A DNA stretch of 64,000 bases. Source: Mycolicibacterium litorale (GTDB lineage: Bacteria > Actinomycetota > Actinomycetes > Mycobacteriales > Mycobacteriaceae). The stretch spans positions 2,728,001 through 2,792,000 of the forward strand of contig NZ_AP022586.1 in NCBI RefSeq assembly GCF_010731695.1, in the 5' to 3' direction. The notes under the pieces are model-generated. The model ran no database searches. It was not told the origin of the DNA and saw only the letters and a program-made list of their open reading frames with translations. Of the stretch, positions 35,273 to 46,116 are shown one piece after another. The first letter of the stretch is position 1. The number at the start of each line of letters is the position of its first letter. Made by a program: the position numbers and the translations under genes.

Positions 35273-36612
35273 TGAACGTTCCCCCCGACCCGCCCGTCGC
35301 GGGCGGTGATGCGCGCACCGGCACCGAGACCGTCGTGGTCGTCGGTGGCGAGGACTGGGAGCAGGTGGTGGCCGCCGCCGAACAGGCGCAGGCGGGCGAA
35401 CGCATCGTCGTCAACATGGGCCCGCAGCATCCCTCCACGCACGGAGTGCTGCGGCTGATCCTCGAGATCGAGGGCGAGACGATCACCGAAGCCCGTTGCG
35501 GGATCGGCTATCTGCACACCGGCATCGAGAAGAACCTGGAATACCGGAACTGGACGCAGGGCGTCACCTTCGTCACCCGGATGGACTACCTGTCGCCGTT
35601 CTTCAACGAAACCGCCTACTGCCTGGGGGTGGAGAAGCTGCTCGGGATCACCGACGCGATCCCGGAGCGCACCAACGTGATCCGCGTGATGCTGATGGAA
35701 CTCAACCGCATCTCGTCGCATCTGGTCGCCCTGGCCACCGGCGGTATGGAACTCGGCGCGATGAGCGCGATGTTCTATGGCTTCCGGGAACGCGAAGAAA
35801 TCCTGTCGGTGTTCGAGATGATCACCGGCCTGCGGATGAACCACGCCTACATCCGGCCCGGCGGCCTGGCCGCCGACCTGCCCGATGGCGCCGTCCCGCG
35901 CATCCGCGACCTGCTCGCCCTGCTGCCGGGGCGGCTGCGCGATCTGGAGAACCTGCTCAACGAGAACTACATCTGGAAGGCCCGTACCCAGGGCATCGGC
36001 TACCTCGACCTCGCGGGGTGCATGGCGCTCGGCGTGACCGGGCCGGTCCTGCGCTCGACCGGACTGCCCCACGATCTGCGCCGGGCCCAGCCCTACTGCG
36101 GTTACGAGAACTACGAATTCGACGTGATCACCGACGACGGATGCGACGCGTACGGCCGGTATCTCATCCGGGTGAAGGAGATGCGCGAATCGCTCAAGAT
36201 CGTCGAGCAGTGCCTCGACCGGCTCGAACCCGGGCCGGTGATGATCGAGGACAAGAAGCTGGCCTGGCCGGCCGACCTCGCGCTCGGACCCGACGGTCTG
36301 GGCAACTCCCCCGAACACATCGCCCGCATCATGGGGCATTCGATGGAGGGTCTCATCCACCACTTCAAGCTGGTGACCGAAGGCATCCGGGTGCCGGCCG
36401 GGCAGGTGTACACGGCGGTCGAATCACCGCGCGGCGAACTCGGCGTGCACATGGTCTCCGACGGCGGCACGCGCCCGTACCGGGTGCACTACCGCGACCC
36501 GTCCTTCACGAATCTGCAGGCGGTGGCGGCGATGTGCGAGGGCGGTATGGTCGCCGACGCCATCTCGGCGGTCGCGTCGATCGACCCGGTCATGGGTGGG
36601 GTGGACAGATGA
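35272..36612 (+). CDS. nuoD: NADH-quinone oxidoreductase subunit D
   Basis: 446 residues. 49-kDa-type subunit forming the quinone-binding cavity with NuoB. Characteristic [30 protein letters not shown], and the C-terminal [21 protein letters not shown] and DPVMGGVDR. An N-terminal tail of about 45 residues (acidic/Val-rich) precedes the core. TGATG overlap with nuoC. Its own stop overlaps the ATG of a short cassette ORF rather than nuoE directly. Confidence 0.96.
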   Translation: MNVPPDPPVAGGDARTGTETVVVVGGEDWEQVVAAAEQAQAGERIVVNMGPQHPSTHGVLRLILEIEGETITEARCGIGYLHTGIEKNLEYRNWTQGVTFVTRMDYLSPFFNETAYCLGVEKLLGITDAIPERTNVIRVMLMELNRISSHLVALATGGMELGAMSAMFYGFREREEILSVFEMITGLRMNHAYIRPGGLAADLPDGAVPRIRDLLALLPGRLRDLENLLNENYIWKARTQGIGYLDLAGCMALGVTGPVLRSTGLPHDLRRAQPYCGYENYEFDVITDDGCDAYGRYLIRVKEMRESLKIVEQCLDRLEPGPVMIEDKKLAWPADLALGPDGLGNSPEHIARIMGHSMEGLIHHFKLVTEGIRVPAGQVYTAVESPRGELGVHMVSDGGTRPYRVHYRDPSFTNLQAVAAMCEGGMVADAISAVASIDPVMGGVDR

Positions 36613-36644
36613 TGAGCGCTCGCGCGAAGAGGGTCGGCGGATGA
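36612..36644 (+). repeat. MSARAK intercistronic cassette between nuoD and nuoE
   Basis: A 33-nt unit starting with the core GATGAGCGCTCGCGCGAAGA (36611-36630). It encodes [10 protein letters not shown]. Its ATG overlaps the nuoD stop and its TGA overlaps the nuoE ATG (36641), so a ribosome could pass from nuoD through the peptide into nuoE. The core recurs at 44101, 44133, 44165 and 53336. M. tuberculosis nuoD-nuoE, as I remember it, has no such insert. Confidence 0.7.
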
Positions 36645-37483
36645 TCTTCCTCGAACTCGGCCAGCGGCCGGAGGAACCGGGACCGCCGATCAGCGGCTCC
36701 GCATCCTACGAACCCGACGTCGCGACCCGTCTCGGCAAGGATGCGGCACGCATCGTCGCGCGCTATCCGCAGGCCCGGTCCGCACTGCTGCCGCTGCTGC
36801 ACCTGGTGCAGTCCGAGGACGGCTGCCTCACGCCCGCCGGAATCGCGTTCTGCGCCAACCAGCTCGGACTGACCGACGCCGAGGTGGCGGCGGTGGCGAC
36901 GTTCTACTCCATGTACCGTCGCACCCCGACAGGCGATTATCTGGTCGGGGTCTGCACCAACACGCTGTGCGCGGTCATGGGTGGCGACGAGATCCTCGAC
37001 GCACTGCAGGATCACCTCGGTGTCCACGCGGGACAGACCACCGACGACGGCCGGGTCACCCTCGAACACATCGAGTGCAACGCGGCATGCGACTACGCAC
37101 CGGTCGTGATGGTGAACTGGGAGTTCTTCGACAACCAGACCCCCGTGTCGGCACGCGAACTCGTCGACGAACTCCGCGCGGGGAGATCCGTGACGCCCAC
37201 CCGCGGTGCACCGCTGTGCACCTTCCGAGAGACCGCGCGAACGCTCGCCGGGCTCAGCGACCCGGGCGCCGTCGCCGATTCGGTGGCGACGGGGGAGGCG
37301 ACGCTGGCCGGTCTGCGCGTCGCCCGCGCCAACGGAATGTCCGCACCGGATCCGGACACCCCGAACGACGCTGCCACACAACCGGATCCACAGCTCACCG
37401 AAGCGGCCGACTCGACCCGGGACGAACCCGCCCCGGCACCGGAAGCGGCCGCTCCCCCGCCGGTCAACGGGTCGGCGCCATGA
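36641..37483 (+). CDS. nuoE: NADH-quinone oxidoreductase subunit E
   Basis: 280 residues. Peripheral-arm subunit with [2Fe-2S] cluster N1a; ligands in CTNTLC and ECNAACDYAP. The thioredoxin-like core ends near residue 190 (CTFRETARTLAG). A disordered Ala/Pro/Glu-rich C-terminal tail of about 80 residues follows, longer than in M. tuberculosis. The start at 36641 is set by the ATGA overlap with the cassette stop. Confidence 0.95.
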   Translation: MIFLELGQRPEEPGPPISGSASYEPDVATRLGKDAARIVARYPQARSALLPLLHLVQSEDGCLTPAGIAFCANQLGLTDAEVAAVATFYSMYRRTPTGDYLVGVCTNTLCAVMGGDEILDALQDHLGVHAGQTTDDGRVTLEHIECNAACDYAPVVMVNWEFFDNQTPVSARELVDELRAGRSVTPTRGAPLCTFRETARTLAGLSDPGAVADSVATGEATLAGLRVARANGMSAPDPDTPNDAATQPDPQLTEAADSTRDEPAPAPEAAAPPPVNGSAP

Positions 37484-38796
37484 CCGCGCTCACCCCGGTG
37501 CTGACCCGGTTCTGGGACGAACCGGAGCCCTGGACGCTGCAGACCTACCGGCGCCACGACGGATACCGCGCGCTCGAACAGGCGCTGGCCATGGGTCCCG
37601 ACGAGGTCATCGCCACGGTGAAGAACTCGGGGCTGCGGGGCCGGGGCGGTGCGGGCTTCCCCACCGGCACCAAATGGTCGTTCATCCCGCAGGGTGACGA
37701 CGGACCCGGCGCCAAACCGCACTACCTGGTCGTCAACGCCGACGAGTCGGAACCCGGGACCTGCAAAGACATCCCGCTGCTGATGACCACGCCGCACTTC
37801 CTGGTGGAAGGTGCGATCATCGCCGCCTACGCGATCCGCGCCCACCACGCGTTCATCTACGTACGCGGTGAGGTGGTGCCGGTGCTGCGTCGCCTGCAGG
37901 CCGCGGTCGCCGAGGCCTACGAGGCCGGCTATCTGGGCACCGACATCTGCGGATCCGGTTTCGATCTCGAGCTCATCGTCCACGCCGGCGCCGGCGCCTA
38001 CATCTGCGGTGAGGAGACCGCACTGCTCGACTCGTTGGAGGGCCGCCGCGGCCAGCCCCGGCTGCGCCCGCCGTTCCCGGCGGTCGCCGGTCTCTACGCG
38101 TGCCCGACGGTGGTCAACAACGTCGAGTCCATCGCGAGTGTGCCCCCGATTCTGCGAGGCGGCATCGACTGGTTCCGCTCGATGGGTTCGGAGAAATCGC
38201 CCGGCTTCACGCTGTATTCGCTGTCCGGCCACGTCGCCCGCCCCGGCCAGTACGAGGCGCCGCTGGGGATCACGCTGCGTGAGCTGCTTGAGTACGCCGG
38301 GGGGGTCCGCGCCGGCCACACCCTGAAGTTCTGGACACCGGGAGGGTCCTCGACCCCGCTGCTCACCGGCGAACACCTCGACGTGCCACTGGATTACGAG
38401 GGCATGGCGTCGGTGGGGTCGATGCTGGGCACCAAGGCGCTGCAGATCTTCGACGACACCACCTGTGTGGTCCGCGCGGTGCGGCGCTGGACGCAGTTCT
38501 ACGCCCACGAATCCTGCGGAAAGTGCACCCCGTGCCGGGAGGGCACCTACTGGCTCACCCAGATCTACGCGCGCCTGGAGAGCGGTGACGCCACCGAGGC
38601 CGACGTCGACAAGCTGCTCGACATCTCCGACACCATCCTCGGAAAGTCGTTCTGCGCATTGGGCGACGGGGCCGCGAGCCCGATCATCTCGTCGATCAAG
38701 TTCTTCCGCGACGAATACCTCGCGCATCTCGGGGGCGGCTGCCCGTTCGATCCGCACGCCTCGACGCTGATGGCAGGACGAGAGGTGGGGGTGTGA
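37480..38796 (+). CDS. nuoF: NADH-quinone oxidoreductase subunit F
   Basis: 438 residues. NADH- and FMN-binding subunit with cluster N3. NADH/FMN motifs [28 protein letters not shown] and [21 protein letters not shown]3 ligands in [12 protein letters not shown] and a later Cys (KSFCALGDG). ATGA overlap with nuoE. The 3' end carries AGGTGGGGGT, repeated exactly 103 bp downstream across hairpin element B. Confidence 0.97.
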   Translation: MTALTPVLTRFWDEPEPWTLQTYRRHDGYRALEQALAMGPDEVIATVKNSGLRGRGGAGFPTGTKWSFIPQGDDGPGAKPHYLVVNADESEPGTCKDIPLLMTTPHFLVEGAIIAAYAIRAHHAFIYVRGEVVPVLRRLQAAVAEAYEAGYLGTDICGSGFDLELIVHAGAGAYICGEETALLDSLEGRRGQPRLRPPFPAVAGLYACPTVVNNVESIASVPPILRGGIDWFRSMGSEKSPGFTLYSLSGHVARPGQYEAPLGITLRELLEYAGGVRAGHTLKFWTPGGSSTPLLTGEHLDVPLDYEGMASVGSMLGTKALQIFDDTTCVVRAVRRWTQFYAHESCGKCTPCREGTYWLTQIYARLESGDATEADVDKLLDISDTILGKSFCALGDGAASPIISSIKFFRDEYLAHLGGGCPFDPHASTLMAGREVGV

Positions 38797-38895
38797 GCGC
38801 TCCCTGCGGCCTCCCATCGCCGAGTGTGCGGTTTCGTCCGCGACGCGCCGCGCGAGGCGTACGGAACCGCACACTCGCGGGAAGGAGGTGGGGGT
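38783..38895. repeat. Hairpin element B flanked by 10-bp direct repeats
   Basis: AGGTGGGGGT at 38783-38792 and 38886-38895 flanks a 93-bp insert. The insert contains 16-bp arms (38821-38836 and 38862-38877, 15 of 16 paired) beginning CGAGTGTGCGG. The direct repeats look like a target duplication, which would mean the element was inserted between nuoF and nuoG. The right copy, with AAGGAGG at 38882-38888, now provides the ribosome site of nuoG. Elements A and C are relatives. Confidence 0.65.
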
Positions 38896-38899
38896 CCAA

Positions 38900-41290
38900 A
38901 TGACGCAGACCGCCGACACGGGCACGCCGAGCGCACCGCCGGTCGAGATGGTGGAACTCACCATCGACGGCGCCACGGTCAGCGTGCCCAAGGGCACACT
39001 GGTGATCCGGGCCGCCGAGTTGATGGGCATCCAGATCCCCCGGTTCTGCGACCACCCGCTGCTCGACCCCGTCGGGGCGTGCCGGCAGTGCCTGGTCGAG
39101 GTGGAGGGCCAGCGCAAACCGATGGCGTCGTGCACCACGACGGTGAGCCAGGACATGGTGGTGCGCACCCAGTTCAGTTCCGAGGCCGCCGACAAGGCGC
39201 AGCGCGGTGTGATGGAACTGCTGCTGATCAACCATCCGCTCGACTGCCCGGTCTGCGACAAGGGCGGTGAGTGTCCGTTGCAGAACCAGGCGATGTCCAA
39301 CGGGCGCGCCGAAACCCGGTTCACCGACGTCAAGCGAACCTTCCCGAAGCCGATCAACATCAGCTCCCAGGTGCTGCTCGACCGCGAACGGTGCGTGCTG
39401 TGCGCACGGTGTACCCGCTTCTCCCAGCAGATCGCCGGGGACCCGTTCATCGAGCTGCTGGAACGCGGTGCGCTGCAACAGGTCGGCATCGCTCCCGGTG
39501 AGCCGTTCCAGTCCTATTTCTCCGGCAACACCGTCCAGATCTGTCCGGTCGGCGCGCTCACGGGCACCGCCTACCGGTTCCGGGCGCGGCCCTTCGACCT
39601 GGTGTCGAGCCCCAGCGTGTGCGAGCACTGCGCCTCGGGATGCGCGCAACGCACCGACCACCGCCGCGGAAAGGTGTTGCGCCGGTTGGCCGGTGACGAT
39701 CCGCAGGTCAACGAGGAGTGGAACTGCGACAAGGGACGCTGGGCGTTCACCTATCCGACCGTGGGCGACCGCATCGCCACACCACTTATCCGCGACGACG
39801 ACGGTGCGCTGCGCCCGGCGTCGTGGTCGGAGGCACTCGCCGCGGCGGCCGCCGGGCTGGCCGCCGCAGGCCGGGCCGGTGTGGTGGTGGGTGGCCGCGC
39901 CACCGTCGAAGACGCGTACGCCTACGCGAAGTTCGCGCGCATGGTGCTCGACACCAACGACGTCGACTTCCGGGTGCGGCCGCACAGCGCCGAGGAGGCC
40001 GATTTCCTCGCCGCACACGTGGCGGCCCGGCCGATGGAGGTCACCTACTCCGACCTGGAGACCGCCCCCGCGGTGCTGCTGGCCGGATTCGAACCCGAGG
40101 ACGAGTCGCCGATCGTGTTCCTGCGGTTGCGCAAGGCCGTGCGCAAACAGGGACTGCAGGTGCTCTCGGTCGCGCCGTTGGCCAGTCGCGGATTGACGAA
40201 ACTGGCCGGCCGCCTCGTCGCGGCCGGACCCGGCGGTGAAGCGGCCGCCCTCGACGGGCTGTCCGACGAGACGCTGCTGCGCCTGCCCGGCGCGCTCATC
40301 CTCGTCGGCGAGCGGTTGGCCGCGGCGCCGGGCGGTTTGACCGCGGCGGCCCGGCTCGCCGCCGCGACCGGCGCACGGCTGGCCTGGGTACCGCGCCGCG
40401 CCGGGGAGCGCGGCGCCGTGGAGGCCGGCGCCCTGCCGACCCTGCTGCCCGGCGGCCGTCCGGTCGCCGACGCCTCGGCCCGCGCGCAGCTCGCGGCGGC
40501 CTGGCACACCGACCGCCTGCCGGACACCCCGGGCCGCGACACCGGGGCGATCCTCGACGCGGCGCGCTCGGGGGCGCTCGGCGCGCTGGTGTGCGGCGGT
40601 GTCGACGTGACCGACCTCCCCGACCCGGACGCCGCGCTCGCCGCGCTGGCGGCGGTGCCGTTCGTGGTCAGTCTCGAGCTCCGCGAAAGCGACGTCACCC
40701 GGTCGGCCGACGTGGTGTTCCCCGTGGCTCCGGTGGCCGAGAAGGGTGGCGCGTTCCTGGATTGGGAGGGCCGGCTGCGTTCCTTCGCACCGGCGTTGCG
40801 CAGCAATGCGATTCCCGATCTGCGCGTGCTGAACTTCCTGGCCGACGAGATGGGCGTCGATCTAGCCCTCCCGGACGTGGCGGCGGCCGGCGCGGAACTG
40901 GGCAGGCTGGGCTGGTGGGACGGGCCGCGCGCGGCGTCCGAACACGAGGCGACGCCGCCACCGCAGCCTGGGCCGGGACAGGCGGTGCTGACGGGCTGGC
41001 GGATGCTGCTCGACCTCGGCCGGATGCAGGACGGCGAACCCCATCTCGCAGGCACCGCACCCGCCCCCGTCGTCCGGCTGTCCGAAGGCACCGCGGGCGC
41101 CATCGGCGCGGGGCCCGGTGACCTGGTCACCGTCAGCACCCCGCGCGGACAGATCACACTTCCGCTCGTCGTCACCGACATGGCCGACGGCGTCGTGTGG
41201 CTGCCGCTGAACTCCCCCGGTTCGCAGGTACACCGCCAACTCGGCGTGAGCATCGGCGCCGTCGTGGCGATCGGGCGGGCCGCATCGTGA
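38900..41290 (+). CDS. nuoG: NADH-quinone oxidoreductase subunit G
   Basis: 796 residues. Largest peripheral subunit, a relay of Fe-S clusters on a molybdopterin-like fold. N1b ligands in [16 protein letters not shown]; His-coordinated N5 in [18 protein letters not shown]4 in [10 protein letters not shown] and CPVGAL; the extra N7 site CEHCASGC with WNCDKGRW is kept, as in some bacteria. The Ala-rich C-terminal half resembles M. tuberculosis NuoG, which has been linked to inhibition of host apoptosis. The start at ATG 38900 has AAGGAGG eleven bases upstream. Confidence 0.96.
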   Translation: MTQTADTGTPSAPPVEMVELTIDGATVSVPKGTLVIRAAELMGIQIPRFCDHPLLDPVGACRQCLVEVEGQRKPMASCTTTVSQDMVVRTQFSSEAADKAQRGVMELLLINHPLDCPVCDKGGECPLQNQAMSNGRAETRFTDVKRTFPKPINISSQVLLDRERCVLCARCTRFSQQIAGDPFIELLERGALQQVGIAPGEPFQSYFSGNTVQICPVGALTGTAYRFRARPFDLVSSPSVCEHCASGCAQRTDHRRGKVLRRLAGDDPQVNEEWNCDKGRWAFTYPTVGDRIATPLIRDDDGALRPASWSEALAAAAAGLAAAGRAGVVVGGRATVEDAYAYAKFARMVLDTNDVDFRVRPHSAEEADFLAAHVAARPMEVTYSDLETAPAVLLAGFEPEDESPIVFLRLRKAVRKQGLQVLSVAPLASRGLTKLAGRLVAAGPGGEAAALDGLSDETLLRLPGALILVGERLAAAPGGLTAAARLAAATGARLAWVPRRAGERGAVEAGALPTLLPGGRPVADASARAQLAAAWHTDRLPDTPGRDTGAILDAARSGALGALVCGGVDVTDLPDPDAALAALAAVPFVVSLELRESDVTRSADVVFPVAPVAEKGGAFLDWEGRLRSFAPALRSNAIPDLRVLNFLADEMGVDLALPDVAAAGAELGRLGWWDGPRAASEHEATPPPQPGPGQAVLTGWRMLLDLGRMQDGEPHLAGTAPAPVVRLSEGTAGAIGAGPGDLVTVSTPRGQITLPLVVTDMADGVVWLPLNSPGSQVHRQLGVSIGAVVAIGRAAS

Positions 41291-42522
41291 CCCACCCCGA
41301 CCCCACCCTGTTCGGCCACGACCCCTGGTGGCTGATCCTCGCGAAGGCCGTCGGCATCTTCGCGTTCCTGGTGCTCACGGTGCTGGCCGCGATCCTGATC
41401 GAGCGGAAGGTGCTGGGCCGCATGCAGATGCGGTTCGGGCCCAACCGAGTCGGACCGAAGGGGCTGCTGCAGTCCCTGGCCGACGGCATCAAGCTGGCTC
41501 TCAAGGAGGGCATCACGCCTGTCGGCGTCGACCGGCCGATATACCTACTCGCGCCCGTGATCTCGGTCATCCCGGCGTTCATGGCGTTCGCCGTGATCCC
41601 GATGGGCGGTGCGGTGTCGGTGTTCGGGCATCGCACCGCGCTCCAGTTGACCGACCTCGCCGTCGCGGTGCTCTACATCCTCGCCGTCACCTCGGTCGGC
41701 GTGTACGGCATCGTGCTCGCGGGCTGGGCGTCCGGATCGACGTATCCCCTTCTGGGCGGGTTGCGTTCGAGTGCGCAGGTGGTCTCCTACGAGATCGCGA
41801 TGGCCCTGTCGTTCGCCACCGTCTTCCTCTACGCCGGCACGATGTCGACCTCGGGCATCGTCGCCGCCCAGGACAGGACGTGGTACGTCTTCCTGCTTCT
41901 GCCCTCGTTCCTGGTGTACGTGACGTCGATGGTCGGCGAGACCAACCGGGCGCCGTTCGATCTCCCCGAAGCCGAGGGTGAGCTGGTCGGCGGCTTCCAC
42001 ACCGAGTACTCGTCACTGAAGTTCGCGATGTTCATGCTCGCCGAGTACGTCAACATGACCACCGTGTCGGCGCTGGCCACCACGATGTTCCTGGGCGGCT
42101 GGCACGCCCCCTGGCCGATCAGCATCTGGGACGGCGCAAACTCCGGATGGTGGCCGCTGCTGTGGTTCACCGCCAAGGTGTGGGCGTTTCTGTTCGTCTA
42201 CATCTGGTTGCGCGGCACCCTGCCCCGGCTGCGCTACGACCAGTTCATGGCCATCGGATGGAAGATGCTGATCCCGGTCTCGCTGGCATGGATCATGGTC
42301 GTGGCCACCGCACACACCCTGCGCAACACCGGCTACGGCGGATGGGCGAGCGGGGTGCTGATCGCCGGCACCGTCCTGACACTGCTGCTCGCCGCCGTTC
42401 TGTGGCGCACCATGCGTTTCCGCCGGGAGCGCCCCGCTGCGGGCGACACCGCCGAGGACACCTTCCCCACCCCGCCGATGCCCGGCCGCGCGGCCGTGAC
42501 CAGGGAGACAACCGATGCCTAA
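41287..42522 (+). CDS. nuoH: NADH-quinone oxidoreductase subunit H
   Basis: 411 residues with eight or nine transmembrane helices. Links the quinone site to the proton-pumping arm. Conserved [26 protein letters not shown], the loop [25 protein letters not shown] and a C-terminal hydrophilic extension. GTG start overlapping the nuoG stop; overlaps nuoI by eight bases. Confidence 0.96.
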   Translation: MTHPDPTLFGHDPWWLILAKAVGIFAFLVLTVLAAILIERKVLGRMQMRFGPNRVGPKGLLQSLADGIKLALKEGITPVGVDRPIYLLAPVISVIPAFMAFAVIPMGGAVSVFGHRTALQLTDLAVAVLYILAVTSVGVYGIVLAGWASGSTYPLLGGLRSSAQVVSYEIAMALSFATVFLYAGTMSTSGIVAAQDRTWYVFLLLPSFLVYVTSMVGETNRAPFDLPEAEGELVGGFHTEYSSLKFAMFMLAEYVNMTTVSALATTMFLGGWHAPWPISIWDGANSGWWPLLWFTAKVWAFLFVYIWLRGTLPRLRYDQFMAIGWKMLIPVSLAWIMVVATAHTLRNTGYGGWASGVLIAGTVLTLLLAAVLWRTMRFRRERPAAGDTAEDTFPTPPMPGRAAVTRETTDA

Positions 42523-43039
42523 GCTGTGGGACGCCGTCGCCGGCTTCGCCGTCACGTTCGGCACGCTGTTCAAGAAGCCCATCACCGAGGAGTATCCGGA
42601 GAAACCCGGTCCGGTCGCCCCCCGGTATCACGGCCGCCATCAACTGAACCGGTATCCCGACGGTCTCGAGAAGTGCATCGGGTGCGAACTGTGCGCGTGG
42701 GCCTGTCCCGCCGACGCCATCTACGTGGAGGGCGCCGACAACACCCCCGACGAACGCTATTCGCCCGGTGAACGTTACGGCCGCGTCTACCAGATCAACT
42801 ACCTGCGCTGCATCGGCTGCGGCCTGTGCATCGAGGCCTGCCCGACGCGCGCGCTGACGATGACCAACGAGTACGAGATGGCCGACGACAACCGCGCCGA
42901 CCTGATCTGGGGTAAGGACAAGCTGCTCGCGCCACTACGCGAAGGCATGCAGGCACCGCCGCACCCGATGGCGCACGGCGCCACCGACGACGACTACTAC
43001 CTGGGCCGGGTCGGTCCGGTCACCGAGGACGTCACATGA
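42515..43039 (+). CDS. nuoI: NADH-quinone oxidoreductase subunit I
   Basis: 174 residues. Ferredoxin-type subunit with two [4Fe-4S] clusters (N6a, N6b): [12 protein letters not shown] and [12 protein letters not shown]. It starts inside the nuoH end and overlaps nuoJ by four bases. The layout and the C-terminal [13 protein letters not shown] match the mycobacterial protein. Confidence 0.97.
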   Translation: MPKLWDAVAGFAVTFGTLFKKPITEEYPEKPGPVAPRYHGRHQLNRYPDGLEKCIGCELCAWACPADAIYVEGADNTPDERYSPGERYGRVYQINYLRCIGCGLCIEACPTRALTMTNEYEMADDNRADLIWGKDKLLAPLREGMQAPPHPMAHGATDDDYYLGRVGPVTEDVT

Positions 43040-43806
43040 CCCCGCACCTGCTGGTCCTGGCCGCCGACGGCGCGGCGCGCACCTCCACGAGCGAGGCCGT
43101 CGTGTTCTGGATCGTCGGCGGCATCGCGTTGCTGGGGGCGATCGGGGTGATCGCCGCCCCCAAGGCGGTGTACTCGGCGATCTTCCTCGCGGCCACCATG
43201 ATCGCGCTGGCCGTGCTCTACATCGCACAGGAGGCGCTGTTCCTCGGCGTGGTGCAGGTCGTGGTCTACACGGGCGCGGTGATGATGTTGTTCCTGTTCG
43301 TGCTGATGCTCGTCGGGGTGGATTCGTCGGAGTCGCTGGTGGAGACGATCCGGGGTCAGCGCATCGCGGCGATCGTGGTCGGCATCGGATTCGGCGTGCT
43401 GCTGATCGCGGGCATCGGCACCGTCTCGGTGGCCGGGTTCACCGGTCTGCCCGAGGCCAACAGCGGGGGCAACGTGGAGGGTCTGGCCGAGCTGATCTTC
43501 ACCCGCTACCTGTGGGCCTTCGAACTCACCGGCGCGCTGCTGATCACCGCGGCGCTCGGCGCCATGGTGCTGGCGCACCGGGAGCGCTTCGAACACCGCA
43601 AGACCCAGCGGGAGCTGTCGATCGAACGATTCAGGAGCGGTGGGCATGCCACGCCGATGCCGAATCCCGGGGTGTACGCGCGGCACAACGCCGTCGACAT
43701 GCCGGGCCGGCTGCCCGACGGCAGCGGCGCCAGGTCGTCGGTCAGCACGATCCTGCATCCGCGGGCGGTTCCACCGTCGGGTGACGGAAGGAACGGCCAC
43801 TCGTGA
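43036..43806 (+). CDS. nuoJ: NADH-quinone oxidoreductase subunit J
   Basis: 256 residues with five transmembrane helices, including the TM3 segment [23 protein letters not shown] with its pi-bulge region. A hydrophilic C-terminal tail of about 70 residues ([13 protein letters not shown] onward) is an actinobacterial feature. ATGA overlap with nuoI; GTGA overlap into nuoK. Confidence 0.95.
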   Translation: MTPHLLVLAADGAARTSTSEAVVFWIVGGIALLGAIGVIAAPKAVYSAIFLAATMIALAVLYIAQEALFLGVVQVVVYTGAVMMLFLFVLMLVGVDSSESLVETIRGQRIAAIVVGIGFGVLLIAGIGTVSVAGFTGLPEANSGGNVEGLAELIFTRYLWAFELTGALLITAALGAMVLAHRERFEHRKTQRELSIERFRSGGHATPMPNPGVYARHNAVDMPGRLPDGSGARSSVSTILHPRAVPPSGDGRNGHS

Positions 43807-44102
43807 ACCCCGACAACTACCTGTACCTGTCCGCGCTGCTGTTCACGATCGGGGCGGCCGGAGTGCTGTTGCGACGCAACGTCATCGTGGTGTTCATGTG
43901 TGTGGAGCTGATGCTCAACGCCGCCAACCTCGCGTTCGTGGCGTTCTCCCGGATGCACGGTCGACTCGACGGGCAGGTGGTGGCGTTCTTCACGATGGTG
44001 GTCGCCGCATGCGAGGTGGTGATCGGGCTGGCCATCATCATGACCATCTACCGGGCCCGTCGGTCGGCCTCGGTCGACGACGCGAACCTGTTGAGGCACT
44101 GA
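43803..44102 (+). CDS. nuoK: NADH-quinone oxidoreductase subunit K
   Basis: 99 residues, three transmembrane helices. The conserved membrane glutamates used in proton transfer are in [14 protein letters not shown] and [15 protein letters not shown] start. The last codons AGG CAC TGA, followed by TG, are identical to the end of each downstream repeat unit, pointing to how the array arose. Confidence 0.95.
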   Translation: MNPDNYLYLSALLFTIGAAGVLLRRNVIVVFMCVELMLNAANLAFVAFSRMHGRLDGQVVAFFTMVVAACEVVIGLAIIMTIYRARRSASVDDANLLRH

Positions 44103-44198
44103 TGAGCGCTCGCGCGAAGAAGAGAAGGCACTGATGAGCGCTCGCGCGAAGAAGAGAAGGCACTGATGAGCGCTCGCGCGAAGAAGAGAAGGCACTGA
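44102..44198 (+). repeat. Three tandem 32-bp MSARAK cassettes between nuoK and nuoL
   Basis: Three identical units with starts at 44102, 44134 and 44166. Each is an ATG-to-TGA ORF for [10 protein letters not shown], and each ATG overlaps the previous TGA, so every step changes frame. The first ATG overlaps the nuoK stop; the last stop is seven bases before the nuoL ATG. The unit contains the core GATGAGCGCTCGCGCGAAGA. This is a natural variable-number locus inside an essential-type operon. Whether the peptides are made is unknown. Confidence 0.85.
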
Positions 44199-44205
44199 GG
44201 CGCTG

Positions 44206-46116
44206 ATGACCGCTGGAGTGTGGCTGCTGATCGCGCTTCCCCTGGCCGGCGCCGTCGCCCTGCTGCTGGCCGGGCGGCGCTCCGACCGTTGGGGTCACCT
44301 GGTGGGTACCGCGGCGGCGGTGGCGTCGTTCGTCGTGGGCGCCGTGTTGTTCGCCGGGATGCTGAGCCGGCCCGCCGAGGAACGCGCCGTGCACGAGACC
44401 TTGTTCTCGTGGGTGCCGGTCGGCGAACTGCAGGTCGACTTCGGTCTGCAACTCGACCAGCTGTCGATGTGTTTCGTCCTGCTGATCACCGGTGTCGGCT
44501 CGCTCATCCACGTCTACTCGATCGGGTACATGGCCCACGACCCGGGCCGCAGAAGGTTTTTCGCGTACCTCAACCTGTTCGTGGCGGCCATGCTGCTGCT
44601 GGTGCTGGCCGACAACTATCTCGGCCTCTACGTCGGATGGGAGGGCGTCGGTCTGGCGTCGTACCTGCTGATCGGGTTCTGGTCGCACAAGCCGTCGGCG
44701 GCAACCGCGGCGAAGAAGGCCTTCGTCGTCAACCGTGTCGGTGACATGGGCCTGGCGATCGCGTTGATGGTCATGTTCGCCACGGTCGGGTCGGTCTCGT
44801 TCGCCGGAGTGTTCGGCGCCGCACCGCAACTCGGCGAGGGCACGCTGACCGCGATCGGTCTGCTGCTGCTGCTCGGCGCCTGCGGCAAATCGGCCCAGGT
44901 GCCGTTGCAGTCCTGGCTGGGTGACGCGATGGAGGGCCCGACGCCGGTGTCGGCGTTGATCCATGCCGCCACCATGGTCACCGCGGGGGTGTACCTGATC
45001 GTGCGCTCCGGTCCGGTCTTCGACCTCGCGCCGGCAGCCCAACTCGCCGTCGTCATCGTCGGCACGGTGACACTGCTGTTCGGGGCGATCGTCGGCTGCG
45101 CCAAGGACGACATCAAGAAGGCGCTGGCCGCGTCGACGATGAGCCAGATCGGGTACATGGTGCTGGCGGCCGGGCTCGGCCCGGCCGGCTACGCGTTCGC
45201 GATCATGCACCTGCTGACCCACGGATTCTTCAAGGCCGGTCTGTTCCTCGGCGCCGGCTCCGTCATGCACGCCATGGGCGACGAGGTGAACATGCGCCGC
45301 TACGGCGGGCTGCGCAAGGCCCTGCCGATCACCTTCGCCACGTTCGGGTTGGGGTATCTGGCGATCATCGGGGTGCCGCCCCTGGCGGGGTTCTTCTCCA
45401 AGGACGGCATCATCGAAGCCGCGCTGGGCGCCGGCGGCGTCAAGGGCTGGGTGCTTGGGGGTGCGGCGATCGTCGGCGCAGGTATCACCGCCTTCTACAT
45501 GACGCGGGTCATGTTGATGACGTTCTTCGGCGAGAAGCGTTGGGCCGGTGGGGTGAGCGAAGCGACGGGGGATGGACCCAGCGTGCATCCGCATGAGGCG
45601 CCCGCCGTCATGACCGCACCGATGATCGTGCTGGCCGTCGGGTCGGTGGGCTCCGGCGGCTTCCTCGCGATCAACGGCACGCTGTCGCACTGGCTGGAAC
45701 CGGTGGTCGGCACCCACGAGGAAGCGCACGCGGTGCCGGTCGTCGTCGCCACCGTGCTGATCCTGTCGGTCGTCGCCGTCGGAATCGCGATCGCCTACCG
45801 CATGTACGGCAGGCGCGCGGTGCCTGCGGAGGTTCCGGCGGGATCCGCGCTGACCGTCGCCGCTCGCCGCGACCTCTACGGCGATGCCTTCAACGAAGGA
45901 GTGCTCATGCGGCCGGGGCAGGCGCTCACCGCGACAGTGGTCCGGATCGACGACGAGGCCGTCGACGGTGCAGCGACCGGACTCGCCGCACTGGTGTCCA
46001 AGTGGTCGGACGGAATGCGCCGTCTGCAAACCGGTTTCGCGCGGTCCTACGCGCTGGGCATGCTCGGCGGCGCGGCGCTGATCGTGGCGGCGATCCTGGC
46101 GGTGAACCTGTGGTGA
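44206..46116 (+). CDS. nuoL: NADH-quinone oxidoreductase subunit L
   Basis: 636 residues. Antiporter-like proton-pumping subunit at the end of the membrane arm, with about 16 helices. Conserved [23 protein letters not shown] (TM5 Glu), AFVVNRVGD (TM7 Lys nearby) and [21 protein letters not shown]. The long lateral helix is expected near the C-terminus. Starts after the cassette array rather than directly at nuoK. Confidence 0.96.
   Translation: MTAGVWLLIALPLAGAVALLLAGRRSDRWGHLVGTAAAVASFVVGAVLFAGMLSRPAEERAVHETLFSWVPVGELQVDFGLQLDQLSMCFVLLITGVGSLIHVYSIGYMAHDPGRRRFFAYLNLFVAAMLLLVLADNYLGLYVGWEGVGLASYLLIGFWSHKPSAATAAKKAFVVNRVGDMGLAIALMVMFATVGSVSFAGVFGAAPQLGEGTLTAIGLLLLLGACGKSAQVPLQSWLGDAMEGPTPVSALIHAATMVTAGVYLIVRSGPVFDLAPAAQLAVVIVGTVTLLFGAIVGCAKDDIKKALAASTMSQIGYMVLAAGLGPAGYAFAIMHLLTHGFFKAGLFLGAGSVMHAMGDEVNMRRYGGLRKALPITFATFGLGYLAIIGVPPLAGFFSKDGIIEAALGAGGVKGWVLGGAAIVGAGITAFYMTRVMLMTFFGEKRWAGGVSEATGDGPSVHPHEAPAVMTAPMIVLAVGSVGSGGFLAINGTLSHWLEPVVGTHEEAHAVPVVVATVLILSVVAVGIAIAYRMYGRRAVPAEVPAGSALTVAARRDLYGDAFNEGVLMRPGQALTATVVRIDDEAVDGAATGLAALVSKWSDGMRRLQTGFARSYALGMLGGAALIVAAILAVNLW

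Noticed and set aside
36641..37483. nuoE starting upstream at 36596
   Set aside because: That start lies inside nuoD and would translate the cassette in a non-MSARAK frame; the ATGA overlap at 36641 and homologous N-termini fit better.
37093..39489. Very long minus-strand open frame (about 798 codons) across nuoE-nuoG
   Set aside because: It is a high-GC shadow: Arg/His/Gly-rich, no domain, and it lies opposite genes with clear Fe-S and NADH motifs.
44102..44198. Possible CRISPR array
   Set aside because: The three units are contiguous 32-bp direct repeats with no spacers between them, and no cas genes are present.
44038..46029. 663-codon minus-strand open frame opposite nuoL
   Set aside because: Asp/His/Arg-rich repeats caused by the complement of hydrophobic codons; nuoL is certain.
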